From Clostridiales bacterium UBA2432 (lineage in GTDB: Bacteria > Bacillota > Clostridia > Lachnospirales > Vallitaleaceae), in the NCBI GenBank assembly GCA_002342805.1, contig DDQW01000077.1, forward strand, positions 15,562-74,784: 59,223 bases of DNA, read 5' to 3'. The position numbers were made by a program, and so were the translations under genes. Positions within the stretch are counted from its first letter, which is position 1; each line of letters opens with the position of its first letter. Of this stretch, positions 23,456 to 32,285 are shown one piece after another. The notes beneath the pieces were generated by a model. It was not told the origin of the DNA. It worked only from the letters and a program-made list of their open reading frames with translations, and searched no databases.

Positions 23456-25735
23456 TTAGTTATTTAGAGCTTTTAAAAGTACTTCTAAATCATCATGACC
23501 AAATTGCCCATTACCAAAACTAATGAAGTTTCTCAAAGGCATATATCTAAACATGGCTTCCTTCATTTCTTTTGTAATTGCTTCTGCTGCAATGTCATCA
23601 TTTTCTTCACCTTGGAAGACTTTCTCCATCTCTTGCATAAAGGGTTCAAGCACTTTTGCTTTTTCAGGCACTTGAAGCAAGTCTCCAATCAATGTATTGG
23701 CTGTACAAACCATTGGAATCTCTACCGTTGATTCAATCGCCACATGAGCGCTTAGTTGAATATCACGGGATGACTTTCCAACAACAATTTCATAATCACC
23801 TGATGGCACATACCAATCATTAATTGTTGTATTAAAGTAGGCGAAGGAACGTTTATCTAGTGTGAACTCAACTGTCTTACTTTCGCCAACTTCAAGTTCA
23901 ACCTTTTCAAAACCTTTTAATTCTTTTATCGGTCGGATGACATCTAAGCTTTTGAGTGGCACGACATAACATTGTACAACTTCTTTCCCTTTACATTCCC
24001 CGGTATTGGTTACACGTAAAGATACCGTCACTGTATCCGTATCCGACATTTTTGCTGTGCTAATATTTATATCCTTATATTCAAAGCTTGTATAACTCAA
24101 TCCATGACCAAAGGGGAAAAGTACATCCATGTTCTTTGCATCATAATAACGATATCCCACAAAGACACCTTCTCGATATTCTACTGTGTCTTTTTCTCCC
24201 ACATAGAATAAATAGGACGGATTGTCTTCTAAGCGTTTAGGGAAAGTCTCTGCCAATCGTCCACTTGGATTCACCTCACCATATAAAATATCGACTGTTG
24301 CTTGACCAACACTTTGGCCTGCAAGATAAGCTTCTAAGACAGATGAAACCTTATCAATCCAGGGCATTTCAACTGGTGATCCATTATGCAACACAACAAT
24401 CACATGTTCATTGACTTGAGCTATAGCTTCAATCAGTGCATCATGACTTTCCGGCAATCGCATATGCGTGCGGTCATAGCCTTCGCTTTCATATGCATCC
24501 GGCAATCCGGCAAAGATAACGACTTTATCCACTTGCTTGGCCATATGAACTGCTTCGTCGATTAACTTTTGATTTATGGTATCTTCTGCAATACTATATC
24601 CACTAGCATATAAAAACTCGTCTTGAGAAAGGCCTAAATATTCACATGCACTCTCAACCGCATTACTGGTTTTATGGGTATTTATATGTGAACTTCCTCC
24701 ACCCTGGAATCGTGGCTTCTTGGCAAATTCTCCTATGAATGCAACTTTATCGTTTTTGCTTAATGGTAGCACCTCTTTATTTTTTAAGAGAACCATGGAT
24801 TCTCTTGCTACTTTGCGTGCAATTTCATGGTCTGCATCTCGGTCAAACACACTCTCAGGCTTACGATTCGACTGATAACGATCAACTATTGTCAGAATAT
24901 CTTCCACTGTTCGATCCAGGTCATCTTCACTTAAGGCACCCGATTTTACTGCCTCAATAATTTTTTGATCATTGACGCCAAAGGATGATGGCATTTCTAA
25001 ATCCATCCCTGCTTTTACTCCTTCAACACGATCGTTGACTGCGCCCCAATCACTAACAACAAAACCGTCAAATCCCCACTCGTCACGTAAGATTTCTGTA
25101 AGTAGTCGCTTGTTTTCTGATGCATAGACTCCATTAAGCACATTATATGAACACATGACAGTCCATGGCTTGGCCTCTTTGACAGCAATCTCAAAACCTT
25201 CTAAATAAATCTCTCGTAAGGTTCGTTCATCGATCACTGAATTCGAACTCATGCGTCGATGCTCTTGATTATTTGCAACAAAATGTTTGATACTTGTTCC
25301 GACACCTTGGCTTTGAATCCCATTAATCTGACTCGCCGCCATTGTCCCTGATAAATAAGGGTCTTCAGAAAAATACTCAAAATTACGTCCACATAATGGG
25401 GAACGTTTAATATTCATGGCCGGACCTAGAACAACACCTAGGTTTTCTGCTTGGCATTCCTTACCAATGGTTTCTCCCATAACTCGAATTAAGTCCTTGT
25501 CAAAGGAGGAGGCTACCGTTACACCTGTTGGAAAACACACCGCTTTGATACTCTCATTCACTCCTAGATGATCCGCTTCATCCGATTGCTTTCGGAGTCC
25601 ATGAGGGCCATCACTCACCATCATTTGAGGCACGCCTAGGCGTTCAACTGCTTTTGTTCGCCAAAAATCTGCACCTGAGCATAGTCCTGCCTTTTCTTCT
25701 AACGTGAGTTGCTTAATGATTTCTTTTACATTCAT
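23456..25735 (-). CDS. Glycoside hydrolase family 3 beta-glucosidase
   Basis: A 759-residue GH3 enzyme without a signal peptide, so it acts in the cytoplasm on imported beta-glucosides such as cellobiose. The N-terminal barrel shows SDGPHGLRK (41-49), GRNFEYFSEDP (117-127), KHF (150-152) and GFVVSDWGAV with nucleophile Asp229. The alpha/beta sandwich follows (GGGSSHINTHKT, near 350), then a fibronectin-III-like domain (about 570-670) and a C-terminal tail. Length and order match clostridial BglB-type enzymes. AAGGG precedes the ATG. It lies between an AraC regulator gene and the Opp-type importer operon and has its own terminator. Confidence 0.95.
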   Translation of the reverse strand: MNVKEIIKQLTLEEKAGLCSGADFWRTKAVERLGVPQMMVSDGPHGLRKQSDEADHLGVNESIKAVCFPTGVTVASSFDKDLIRVMGETIGKECQAENLGVVLGPAMNIKRSPLCGRNFEYFSEDPYLSGTMAASQINGIQSQGVGTSIKHFVANNQEHRRMSSNSVIDERTLREIYLEGFEIAVKEAKPWTVMCSYNVLNGVYASENKRLLTEILRDEWGFDGFVVSDWGAVNDRVEGVKAGMDLEMPSSFGVNDQKIIEAVKSGALSEDDLDRTVEDILTIVDRYQSNRKPESVFDRDADHEIARKVARESMVLLKNKEVLPLSKNDKVAFIGEFAKKPRFQGGGSSHINTHKTSNAVESACEYLGLSQDEFLYASGYSIAEDTINQKLIDEAVHMAKQVDKVVIFAGLPDAYESEGYDRTHMRLPESHDALIEAIAQVNEHVIVVLHNGSPVEMPWIDKVSSVLEAYLAGQSVGQATVDILYGEVNPSGRLAETFPKRLEDNPSYLFYVGEKDTVEYREGVFVGYRYYDAKNMDVLFPFGHGLSYTSFEYKDINISTAKMSDTDTVTVSLRVTNTGECKGKEVVQCYVVPLKSLDVIRPIKELKGFEKVELEVGESKTVEFTLDKRSFAYFNTTINDWYVPSGDYEIVVGKSSRDIQLSAHVAIESTVEIPMVCTANTLIGDLLQVPEKAKVLEPFMQEMEKVFQGEENDDIAAEAITKEMKEAMFRYMPLRNFISFGNGQFGHDDLEVLLKALNN

Positions 25736-25844
25736 ATCCTAAACACCCTTTCTTATTCTATATTCTCAAGTATACACTACTACTTTTTCAAAATTAGGTA
25801 TATCAGGATTTTTAATTTTTTGTCATTATCTTGACTATTACTCC

Positions 25845-26597
25845 TTAAAATTCAATGCCGTGATATTGATTTCGATATTCATTGGGTGTTATTCCCGTCA
25901 CTTCCTTAAATCGTTTTCCGAAATAACTTTGGGAATTAAAACACAAATAGTCCGAGATTTCCGAAATGGATCGGTCTGAATATTTGAGTAGATTTTTAGA
26001 GACATGAATTTTTTCTTTTTGTATATATTGACCTACCGTAAGACCTTCCGAACGTTTAAAGAGTCTTGCCAGATAGCTTTCTTCAATACCAATATCCTTT
26101 GCAATATCTGATAGACTGATTTTTTTGAAAATATTCATGGCAATATCCTTTTTACAATCTTCAACATATTTATTGGATTGAATGCGCTGTTTGCAACTTG
26201 CCGCAAGTTGAGTAAAGGCGATCATTGCATTCTTACTTTCTTGGATTATACTCTTAGCATCTTCACATCTAGCAATACGTTTCAAAAATACATCACTTAG
26301 TTGAAAGCTTTCCTTGCTTGTTACTCCCGCTTCTAAAACAGCCCTTGCTAAAAGTGCAACCATAACTACAGCCATGTATTCTTCACTTTTCTTCATAGAA
26401 TTTTCAATAACCATGGGATATTTAGGCCGACTCTTCTCAACATAAGATTCAACTTTCTGAATATCACCACTTTTTACCAAGTCAAAAAGCACCTCTTCAT
26501 CAACATATGTGTGATTTTCGATGCTTTCGTCCTGTTGTTGAAGAATATAATTGACTTCTTGTTGTGCAAGTTCTTGGGATAGATTGTTTTCATACAT
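25845..26597 (-). CDS. AraC-family transcriptional regulator upstream of GH3
   Basis: A 250-residue regulator with the AraC double helix-turn-helix at the C-terminus (ISLSDIAKDIGIEESYLARLF, then ISEISDYLCFNSQSYFGKRF and ITPNEYRNQ). Its helical N-terminal domain is shared with the regulator at 14213-14971. It probably controls the adjacent beta-glucosidase and importer. AGGAGGTAAGG precedes the ATG and a 20-bp inverted repeat lies 20 bp upstream of it. The first 39 codons are duplicated, with 6 differences in 116 bp, at 30616-30731, beyond a 4-kb accessory segment; that copy is a broken fragment. Confidence 0.93.
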   Translation of the reverse strand: MYENNLSQELAQQEVNYILQQQDESIENHTYVDEEVLFDLVKSGDIQKVESYVEKSRPKYPMVIENSMKKSEEYMAVVMVALLARAVLEAGVTSKESFQLSDVFLKRIARCEDAKSIIQESKNAMIAFTQLAASCKQRIQSNKYVEDCKKDIAMNIFKKISLSDIAKDIGIEESYLARLFKRSEGLTVGQYIQKEKIHVSKNLLKYSDRSISEISDYLCFNSQSYFGKRFKEVTGITPNEYRNQYHGIEF

Positions 26598-26599
26598 GT
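26484..26599. repeat. 116-bp direct repeat, copy 1 (5' end of intact AraC gene)
   Basis: Matches 30616-30731 with 6 mismatches (about 95 percent). The two copies, in the same orientation, bracket a 4.0-kb segment of unrelated genes. Confidence 0.9.
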
Positions 26600-26616
26600 C
26601 CTTACCTCCTAGAGCT

Positions 26617-26636
26617 CAATACATCTAAATGTATTG
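26617..26636 (-). promoter_or_regulatory. Inverted repeat upstream of the AraC gene
   Basis: CAATACAT-N4-ATGTATTG, a perfect 8-bp inverted repeat just before the ribosome binding site. It could be an autoregulatory operator. It lies outside the duplicated 116 bp. Confidence 0.5.
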
Positions 26637-26693
26637 TAGCATGTAATATGGATATGTACATTAACTAATTTGGTCCTTTACGACAGCAATTTT

Positions 26694-27281
26694 TCAAGCA
26701 TGTTTTCCTTCAGAATCATCAATTTTTTTAATGAATTTGGCAGGAACTCCACCTACAATCGTGTTCGCTAGAACGCTCTTTGTCACCACCGCGCCTGCAG
26801 CGATGATTGCACCATCCCCAATGGTTACGCCAGGAAGCACCGTTACATTTGCACCAAGCCACACATTCTTACCGATTATAATGGGGGCAGGGTGTAGGTT
26901 GCTCCGCTTTTCTGGAGCCATATCATGATTAAGCGTAGCCAAAACTGCATTGTGACCGATTAAGGAACCATCTCCAATAGTAATGCCACCTTGATCCTGA
27001 AATTTACACCCCGCATTAATAAACACATTTTTTCCTATAGTGATATTTTTACCGCAGTCTGTGTAGAAGGGAGGAAACATAACAAAAGACTGATCCACTG
27101 GTTTGCCAGTAATCTTTTCCATCAAAATGCGGATTTCTTCCGGTGAATGATAAATACTGTTCAGTTCAGTAGTGAGGCGCATGACCTCATTGCTGAGCTC
27201 AATCATATGGCGGTGTACCTCCGAGCCTCCAGTAACTGTCAATCCTTGATTTAGATGGTATAAAAATTCGTTTAAATCCAT
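26694..27281 (-). CDS. Sugar O-acetyltransferase (maltose acetyltransferase type)
   Basis: A protein of about 195 residues of the left-handed beta-helix acetyltransferase family that moves an acetyl group from acetyl-CoA to a sugar. Hexapeptide repeats run through most of the C-terminal half (ITIGKNVFINAGCKFQD, ITIGDGSLIGHNAVLAT, IIIGKNVWLGANVTVLPGV, VTIGDGAIIAAGAVVTKSV), with the conserved catalytic-type histidine in LNHDMAPE. The start MDLNEF is chosen because TTAGGAG lies 7 nt upstream. It is divergent from the LysR gene, which probably regulates it. Base composition looks somewhat richer in GC than in neighbours, in line with transfer. Confidence 0.9.
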   Translation of the reverse strand: MDLNEFLYHLNQGLTVTGGSEVHRHMIELSNEVMRLTTELNSIYHSPEEIRILMEKITGKPVDQSFVMFPPFYTDCGKNITIGKNVFINAGCKFQDQGGITIGDGSLIGHNAVLATLNHDMAPEKRSNLHPAPIIIGKNVWLGANVTVLPGVTIGDGAIIAAGAVVTKSVLANTIVGGVPAKFIKKIDDSEGKHA

Positions 27282-27481
27282 TGCTTTTCTCCTAACGGTC
27301 AATAAATGTTAATCTCTTCTGCATAAAAGTTATGCTCGTTCAAATTACTTATTTGTTATTATATTGGAAAAGACCATCAATAGCAAATACCTATAAACAA
27401 TAGTTTCCCATAGTTTTTATAAATATCAAAAAGTGCTATACTATAATTTAAGAATGATTAACAAGAAAGGAAGAATAAAAG

Positions 27482-28363
27482 ATGGAATTTCGAGTATTAC
27501 GTTATTTTTTAGCAATTGCAAGAGAAGAAAGCATTACAGGGGCAGCAAAAACCCTAAATGTGACACAACCAACTCTTTCAAAACAACTCATGGAATTGGA
27601 AGATGAACTGGGAAAAAAACTGCTTATTCGCGGAAATCGAAGAGTCACGCTTACAGAAGAGGGGATTCTTCTTCGCAAGCGGGCACAAGAAATTATGGAA
27701 TTAGTGGATAAAACAGAAACAGAAATTGGCAGTGTGGATGAAGTAATAAGCGGAGACATTTACATCGGAAGTGGGGAAACAGATGCCATGCGTCTTATTG
27801 CCAAGACAGTAAAAAAACTACAGGAGGAGCATCCACATATTCAATACCATTTATACAGCGGGAATGCCGATGATGTACTGGAACGCTTGGATAAAGGACT
27901 TCTGGACTTCGGAATTATTATTGGGGCAGCTCATATTCAAAAGTATGATTATCTGCGTCTTCCAGCAACAGATACATGGGGCTTGCTTATGAAGAAGGAC
28001 AGTCCACTCGCCTCCTTAGATAGTATTCGACCGAAAAACCTGATAGGCATACCATTACTTTGCTCTAGGCAGGCCCTTGCTGGAAACGAATTATCGGGAT
28101 GGATCCGCGGAGGTTCTGAAAATCAAAATATAGTGGCCACTTATAATCTGATTTACAACGCTGCTCTCATGGTGGAAGAAGGAATTGGTTATGCCTTGTG
28201 TTTAGATAAACTGGTTAATACAACTAGTGTCTCCAATCTCTGTTTTGTACCTCTGGAGCCTCGATTAGAGGCATCTTTAAATATTGTTTGGAAGAAGTAT
28301 CAAGTATTTTCTAAGGTGGCAGAAAAATTTTTGGAAAAACTACAAAAGGAAATTCAAAACTAA
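27482..28363 (+). CDS. LysR-family transcriptional regulator
   Basis: A 293-residue regulator with the LysR helix-turn-helix at residues 1-60 (RVLRYFLAIAREESITGAAK, TLNVTQPTLSKQLMELEDEL) and a two-lobed effector domain from about residue 90 (GDIYIGSGETDAM, LDFGIIIG, GIPLLCSRQAL). AAAGGAAG precedes the ATG, and TATACTATAAT upstream gives -10 candidates. It stands divergent from the acetyltransferase and convergent with the CMD/alcohol dehydrogenase operon. Its target and coinducer are unknown. It is within the 4-kb segment bracketed by the AraC direct repeat. Confidence 0.93.
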   Translation: MEFRVLRYFLAIAREESITGAAKTLNVTQPTLSKQLMELEDELGKKLLIRGNRRVTLTEEGILLRKRAQEIMELVDKTETEIGSVDEVISGDIYIGSGETDAMRLIAKTVKKLQEEHPHIQYHLYSGNADDVLERLDKGLLDFGIIIGAAHIQKYDYLRLPATDTWGLLMKKDSPLASLDSIRPKNLIGIPLLCSRQALAGNELSGWIRGGSENQNIVATYNLIYNAALMVEEGIGYALCLDKLVNTTSVSNLCFVPLEPRLEASLNIVWKKYQVFSKVAEKFLEKLQKEIQN

Positions 28364-28395
28364 TTCAGAACTCAATCCCTTATTATTTCCGACTG

Positions 28396-28794
28396 TTATG
28401 TTGCCTGAAATATGGGTACGAATCTGATTTTCACATCCCCCTTGGGCACAAAGTATACAAAAAGTGAGTACTTCTCTCTACTTTCTTCTGTAACTGTTTT
28501 TTGACTGTCAACCGGGAGTTTTATATTTTTCTCCCTAAAAACTTTATTCACTTGAACAACTGCAGACTGTGCTTTTCCAAGTCCAATATAAGCTCCACAT
28601 TGGTAGATTGCTTCTTTGATTTCTGCAGGTTTCAGACCTACGCTAAGCGCTGCTTTAGTATGTAATCTTACTTCATCCATAGTTTGATTGGTTGTGGCTA
28701 CTACAAGATTAATCAATTCTCTTGTTTTTATATCCACTTTACCATGTTGATAAACTTCTCCATAAATCAGATTCTTACTAGTGACTGTTCTCAA
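28396..28794 (-). CDS. Carboxymuconolactone decarboxylase-family protein, probably 5'-truncated
   Basis: A 132-residue alkylhydroperoxidase/CMD-like protein. GEVYQHGKVDIKTRELINLV and HTKAALSVGLKPAEIKEAIYQ match the CMD core, followed by CGAYIGLGKAQSAVVQVNKVF. Homologues normally carry about 40 more residues before GEVY. Here the only start is a TTG without a ribosome binding site, and the frame is closed upstream by the stop codon of the alcohol dehydrogenase gene, so the N-terminus seems to have been lost. The C-terminal tail after about residue 90 is not recognised. It may be a decaying gene or may be translated by read-on from the dehydrogenase. Confidence 0.6.
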   Translation of the reverse strand: MRTVTSKNLIYGEVYQHGKVDIKTRELINLVVATTNQTMDEVRLHTKAALSVGLKPAEIKEAIYQCGAYIGLGKAQSAVVQVNKVFREKNIKLPVDSQKTVTEESREKYSLFVYFVPKGDVKIRFVPIFQAT

Positions 28795-28827
28795 AACAAA
28801 AAGCTTCTCTGACGAACTTGTTTTCTT

Positions 28828-29997
28828 CTATTTCATGCTCTCCAACAATATCTCTTTAATATCTTCACCATCTAATACTTTGTAGCCACCATTAAAAATA
28901 GGACATCCGGCTACTATACCATCAATCATTTCTTCGGTAACACCTAGTTCTTTTATACTCAAAACCACACCGATTTCTTGCATAAAAGCTTCCATACGTT
29001 CAAGACCTTCTTGAGCAATATTTAGTGAAGTCTTGCCTTCCGGATTAACATTCCAAACGTTAATCGCATAACGTTCAAACTTCTTAAGCCCATATGGCAT
29101 AATCCATTTATAATATAGAATGGAAATTGCTGAAAGTGTCATGCCATGTGTTGCATCAGTATAAGCACCAACAGATTGTCCAATCATATGAACCATCCAA
29201 TCACATGTTTTTCCTTTTGCAACAAGAGTATTAAGTGCCCATGTTGCTGTCCACATAATATTACTTCTTGCTTCATAATCCGTTGGATTCTTGACAGCAA
29301 TCTTTGCACTATGAATCAAGGATTTGAGCAAGCCTTCCATAATATAATCTGACGTATTATCATCTTCTCCAGAAAAGTATTGCTCAAGAATGTGGGACAT
29401 AATATCAAAAAAACCGGCTACCATTTGATACTGTGGTAAGGTGTATGTATAGACCGGATCCAAAATTGAAAACTTCGGAAATACATTTTCCCCAAATACA
29501 TGTCCGATTTTTAATTTTGTTTCATGGTTTGTAATAACTGCACCGCCATTCATTTCTGAACCAGTTCCAACCATTGTCAAAATACATCCAACAGGAATAA
29601 TTTTATTATCTACATCTTCCATACGTAGAAAGTATTTTTCCCAAGGATCTTCATCGCAATGTGCTGAAACAGAAACCGCCTTAGCATAATCGCAAACCGA
29701 ACCACCCCCAACTGCCAAAATAAAATCAACATTACCTTCTTTTGCTCTTAAGCAACCTTCCTTTAATTTATCAACGGTTGGATTTGGCATAACACCTGCA
29801 TCTTCGAAAATTTCTTTCCCACTTGCTTTTAGAATACTTACAACTTGGTCATACAGACCGCTTTTTTTTATAGAACCACCACCATATATGAGCAAGACAT
29901 TATCACCATAATTTGCTAGCTCTTCCTTCAAAAAATCTATCGAATTTTCTCCAAAATACAGTTTTGTTGGATTTGAATAAATAATACTTCCTAACAT
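28828..29997 (-). CDS. Iron-containing alcohol dehydrogenase (butanol dehydrogenase type)
   Basis: A 389-residue group III alcohol dehydrogenase that interconverts aldehydes and alcohols with NAD(P)H. The dinucleotide-binding part shows YGGGSIKKSGLYD and FILAVGGGSVCDYAKAV. The metal ligands are visible as the Asp and His of GFFDIMSHILEQYF and the two His of WMVHMIGQSVGAYTDATHG. It resembles BdhA/YqhD-type enzymes that clear reactive aldehydes. GGAGGTTGTAAATC precedes the ATG. It is followed by the CMD-family gene and preceded by a cyclophilin-like gene 27 bp upstream, probably one operon. Confidence 0.94.
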   Translation of the reverse strand: MLGSIIYSNPTKLYFGENSIDFLKEELANYGDNVLLIYGGGSIKKSGLYDQVVSILKASGKEIFEDAGVMPNPTVDKLKEGCLRAKEGNVDFILAVGGGSVCDYAKAVSVSAHCDEDPWEKYFLRMEDVDNKIIPVGCILTMVGTGSEMNGGAVITNHETKLKIGHVFGENVFPKFSILDPVYTYTLPQYQMVAGFFDIMSHILEQYFSGEDDNTSDYIMEGLLKSLIHSAKIAVKNPTDYEARSNIMWTATWALNTLVAKGKTCDWMVHMIGQSVGAYTDATHGMTLSAISILYYKWIMPYGLKKFERYAINVWNVNPEGKTSLNIAQEGLERMEAFMQEIGVVLSIKELGVTEEMIDGIVAGCPIFNGGYKVLDGEDIKEILLESMK

Positions 29998-30024
29998 GAT
30001 TTACAACCTCCATTTTCTCTTGCA

Positions 30025-30387
30025 TTAATTATCGTTGATCTGCCCTGAAAACTGAACATCTATATCACCACTACCAATCACTTCTAGCAAACCTTCTGTA
30101 TCATCTATATGTCCAATGGGCACATAGCTATAAGAAGTTGGAAATGTTTCGTAAAACAACACAAGACCGGCCTCATCATAACACATAATATCCCCTGCCT
30201 GGATACTACCGATTTTGCTTGCCGTTTCATTTTTTATTACACTCGGTAAAACGGCGTATTTTTCGTTACTGTTTACATCATCCATTTTTATAGTTAATGG
30301 TAGCATTTGCAAAAATACATTTGCTGTTTTGTTATCCTCTAACGTCGCAGCAAATGTTTGTCCTCCAATTATTACATTGATTTTCAT
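30025..30387 (-). CDS. Cyclophilin-like domain protein
   Basis: A 120-residue cytosolic protein of the cyclophilin-like (DUF369-type) family: MKINVIIGGQTFAATLEDNK, FLQMLPLTIKMDD, GDIMCYDEAGLVLFYE and YVPIGHIDDTEGL. The fold is beta-barrel like cyclophilin, but isomerase residues are not evident and the role is unknown. The family often sits with flavodoxins, aldo/keto reductases and CMD proteins in Clostridia, as here with the CMD and alcohol dehydrogenase genes. AGGAG precedes the ATG. Confidence 0.88.
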   Translation of the reverse strand: MKINVIIGGQTFAATLEDNKTANVFLQMLPLTIKMDDVNSNEKYAVLPSVIKNETASKIGSIQAGDIMCYDEAGLVLFYETFPTSYSYVPIGHIDDTEGLLEVIGSGDIDVQFSGQINDN

Positions 30388-30615
30388 TTCCTACTCCTGT
30401 CGCAACTTCATAATACTCTAGCATCATTTTCCTTTTGATATATTCATTGTAGATCATCCAACTCTCCATATCAAATACCTATATTGAATATCTTGATATG
30501 CTTATAATGAATATCAAGAATTGTTACAGCGATTTAATACACTTGCATATGATTAAGGCTTTCTAAAACAAAAGGATACTTTTGGCGAAAGGAATGAAAA
30601 GATCCAGAGCTTAAA
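30388..30615. other. Non-coding stretch before the AraC fragment
   Basis: No gene is visible. The minus strand carries a presumed promoter region for the cyclophilin-like operon (repeated TTGATAT/GATATTCA words near 30440-30510), but no clear -35/-10 pair was fixed. Confidence 0.4.
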
Positions 30616-30731
30616 AAAAAGCACCTCCTCACCCACATATGTGTGATTTTCGATGCTTTCGTCTTGTTGTTGAAGACTATAATTGACTTCTTGTTGTGCA
30701 AGTTCTTGGGATAGATTGTTTTCGTACATGT
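30616..30731 (-). pseudogene. Broken 5' fragment of the AraC regulator gene (direct repeat copy 2)
   Basis: The reverse strand begins MYENNLSQELAQQEVNY and runs about 39 codons almost identical to the regulator at 25845-26597 (6 mismatches in 116 bp), then runs into unrelated sequence and stops about 20 codons later. It has its own AAGGAG site and lies 26 bp after the DUF6472 gene. This may be the original location of the AraC start, left behind when the 4-kb segment was inserted. Confidence 0.85.
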
Positions 30732-30755
30732 AAATGACTCCTTCTTCCTTCCCCT

Positions 30756-30938
30756 TTATCTCCCTTGTTTTTTCACGATTGTATAATCATCACCCATGCG
30801 AAATGCAGAGCATTCCAAATGTCGACTCATCATCATTTTCTCAAGATCATCTTGGTCAAGATTTATCGTACAATAATACTCATCTAATTCTATATCATAA
30901 TCATAAAACAAACAATATTGACACATTTTTTCATTCAT
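30756..30938 (-). CDS. DUF6472-family small Cys protein (60 aa)
   Basis: A 60-residue protein with CQYC near the N-terminus, a third Cys in EYYC and a fourth in HLECSAF, ending GDDYTIVKKQ. This arrangement matches a small Clostridia family (DUF6472) that may bind a metal; the function is unknown. GGAGGAGACGTAG precedes the ATG and the gene starts 17 bp after the YdcF/SanA-like stop, so the two are co-transcribed. Confidence 0.8.
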   Translation of the reverse strand: MNEKMCQYCLFYDYDIELDEYYCTINLDQDDLEKMMMSRHLECSAFRMGDDYTIVKKQGR

Positions 30939-30955
30939 CTACGTCTCCTCCTAAA

Positions 30956-31642
30956 CTAGTCATTCGTCGCTTCTCCGCTTCCGCTTATAGGAATCACTTC
31001 GCCAAGATACGTAGGGTCTGGCTTGAACATCGATGTTCCAAAGTCTTTAACCCTTGCCGCTAGTTCACGCAAATCTCTATACATCTGATTACTGTATTGT
31101 CTAGGATCCGACGCCACACCATATGCATCCAAACCTAGTTCATTGGCTACATAAAGAGCCCTTGATAGATGATAACCCTGAGTAACAATAATCACCGATT
31201 CAACTTCAAAGACATCTTTTGCCCGTGCCATCGATTCATATGTTGAAAATCCGGCGTGGTCCATAAATATAGCTGAATCATCAATGCCTTGATCCATGGC
31301 ATAGTTTTTCATAACATTCACTTCATCATAGTATTGACCACCATGGTCTCCACTCATGAGCATTCGATTGGATGCTCCTAGATAGTATAAATTTATGCCT
31401 TGATCGAGTCGATCTTGCAACATAGGGCTTGGACGCGTTCCTCCCCATACGGCTGCTCCAAGGACCAGAATACAATCGACATTTTTCTCTTTTGCTTCTT
31501 CTTCCGTTAATACTCGATTTTTATATTTTAATACAACATACCCATTGATGAGTAGTACAACAGCCATTGCTACTAAAGATAGTCGTATTAAGCTTCCTAA
31601 TATCCGCTTCAATGCTCTAAGCATTTTTTTAATTATTCGCAT
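30956..31642 (-). CDS. YdcF/SanA-family membrane protein (DUF218)
   Basis: A 228-residue protein with one N-terminal membrane helix (about 16-36, GSLIRLSLVAMAVVLLINGY) and an extracytoplasmic DUF218 domain: DCILVLGAAVWGGTRPSPML, LMSGDHGG, and VIIVTQGYHLSRALYVANELG. Relatives such as SanA and YdcF affect envelope permeability and vancomycin sensitivity; the reaction is not known. It is the first gene of a two-gene unit with DUF6472. The upstream site is GAGAGGAATAATTT before the ATG. Confidence 0.88.
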   Translation of the reverse strand: MRIIKKMLRALKRILGSLIRLSLVAMAVVLLINGYVVLKYKNRVLTEEEAKEKNVDCILVLGAAVWGGTRPSPMLQDRLDQGINLYYLGASNRMLMSGDHGGQYYDEVNVMKNYAMDQGIDDSAIFMDHAGFSTYESMARAKDVFEVESVIIVTQGYHLSRALYVANELGLDAYGVASDPRQYSNQMYRDLRELAARVKDFGTSMFKPDPTYLGEVIPISGSGEATND

Positions 31643-31726
31643 AAATTATTCCTCTCAAAGCCATATTACTTTTTGCGACTATATTATATCATGCTTTGGT
31701 AAAAAAATTTATTAAAGTTTTGTTAG

Positions 31727-31769
31727 GAAGAAAAAGGCGTATCGCAATTTGCGATACGCCTTTTTCTTC
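31727..31769. terminator. Bidirectional terminator, 21-bp perfect stem
   Basis: Two 21-nt arms around a single central base (GGCGTATCGC...GCGATACGCC core with flanking A and T runs). It ends the secreted-protein gene on the minus strand and would also stop plus-strand transcription. Confidence 0.9.
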
Positions 31770-31798
31770 TTACTATTGGAAAGCTATAGGTGAGTTAT

Positions 31799-32224
31799 CT
31801 AATGGCAAAGACCTAGGCCTTGACCTCTTCCGCCACCAAAACCAGTCCCATCTGCACGACGTTGCATTACGCCGTTTCCTAGACCGTTTCTAGTTCCTGA
31901 ATTTTCATTTCTAAATAACTGAAGATTGCCGTCTTCGCCTAAAACACAGTCTTCATTGTTCAGATATCCATTCGGGCCTCTTCCAAAGACACCAGACTCT
32001 GCCCGTTCTGTCATGTGTTCAACCATAAGATCATATTGCTCTTGTGTAATCAATCCACTTTCAAGGGCCTCGTCTAATTGCTCTAATCGTGTTTCTAGAA
32101 AAGTCTCCGCGTCCATATTTCTTGTGCTTGTCTCATCTTCTGTAATTACTTCTGCTGCCGAGACTGCTGCAATACTCATAACAAGCATTGCTACTGCTGT
32201 TAATGTTACTAATAACTTTTTCAT
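31799..32224 (-). CDS. Small secreted protein (DUF2680-like)
   Basis: A 141-residue exported protein. The signal peptide KKLLVTLTAVAMLVMSIAAVSAAE has an Ala-x-Ala cleavage site. A helical segment follows with the pattern FLETRLEQLDEALESGLITQEQYD, which resembles DUF2680-type secreted proteins, then a Gly/Arg/Asn-rich tail ending FGGGRGQGLGLCH that may bind metal. I chose the second of two close ATGs because AGGAGG lies 7 nt upstream. The function is unknown. The promoter carries 11-bp spaced GTCACA repeats that suggest control by an OmpR-type response regulator. Confidence 0.8.
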   Translation of the reverse strand: MKKLLVTLTAVAMLVMSIAAVSAAEVITEDETSTRNMDAETFLETRLEQLDEALESGLITQEQYDLMVEHMTERAESGVFGRGPNGYLNNEDCVLGEDGNLQLFRNENSGTRNGLGNGVMQRRADGTGFGGGRGQGLGLCH

Positions 32225-32285
32225 AATCATTCCTCCTATGAGCCTAATTATTATCGTTAGGCGTCTTGTTTTATTTGATAATGTA

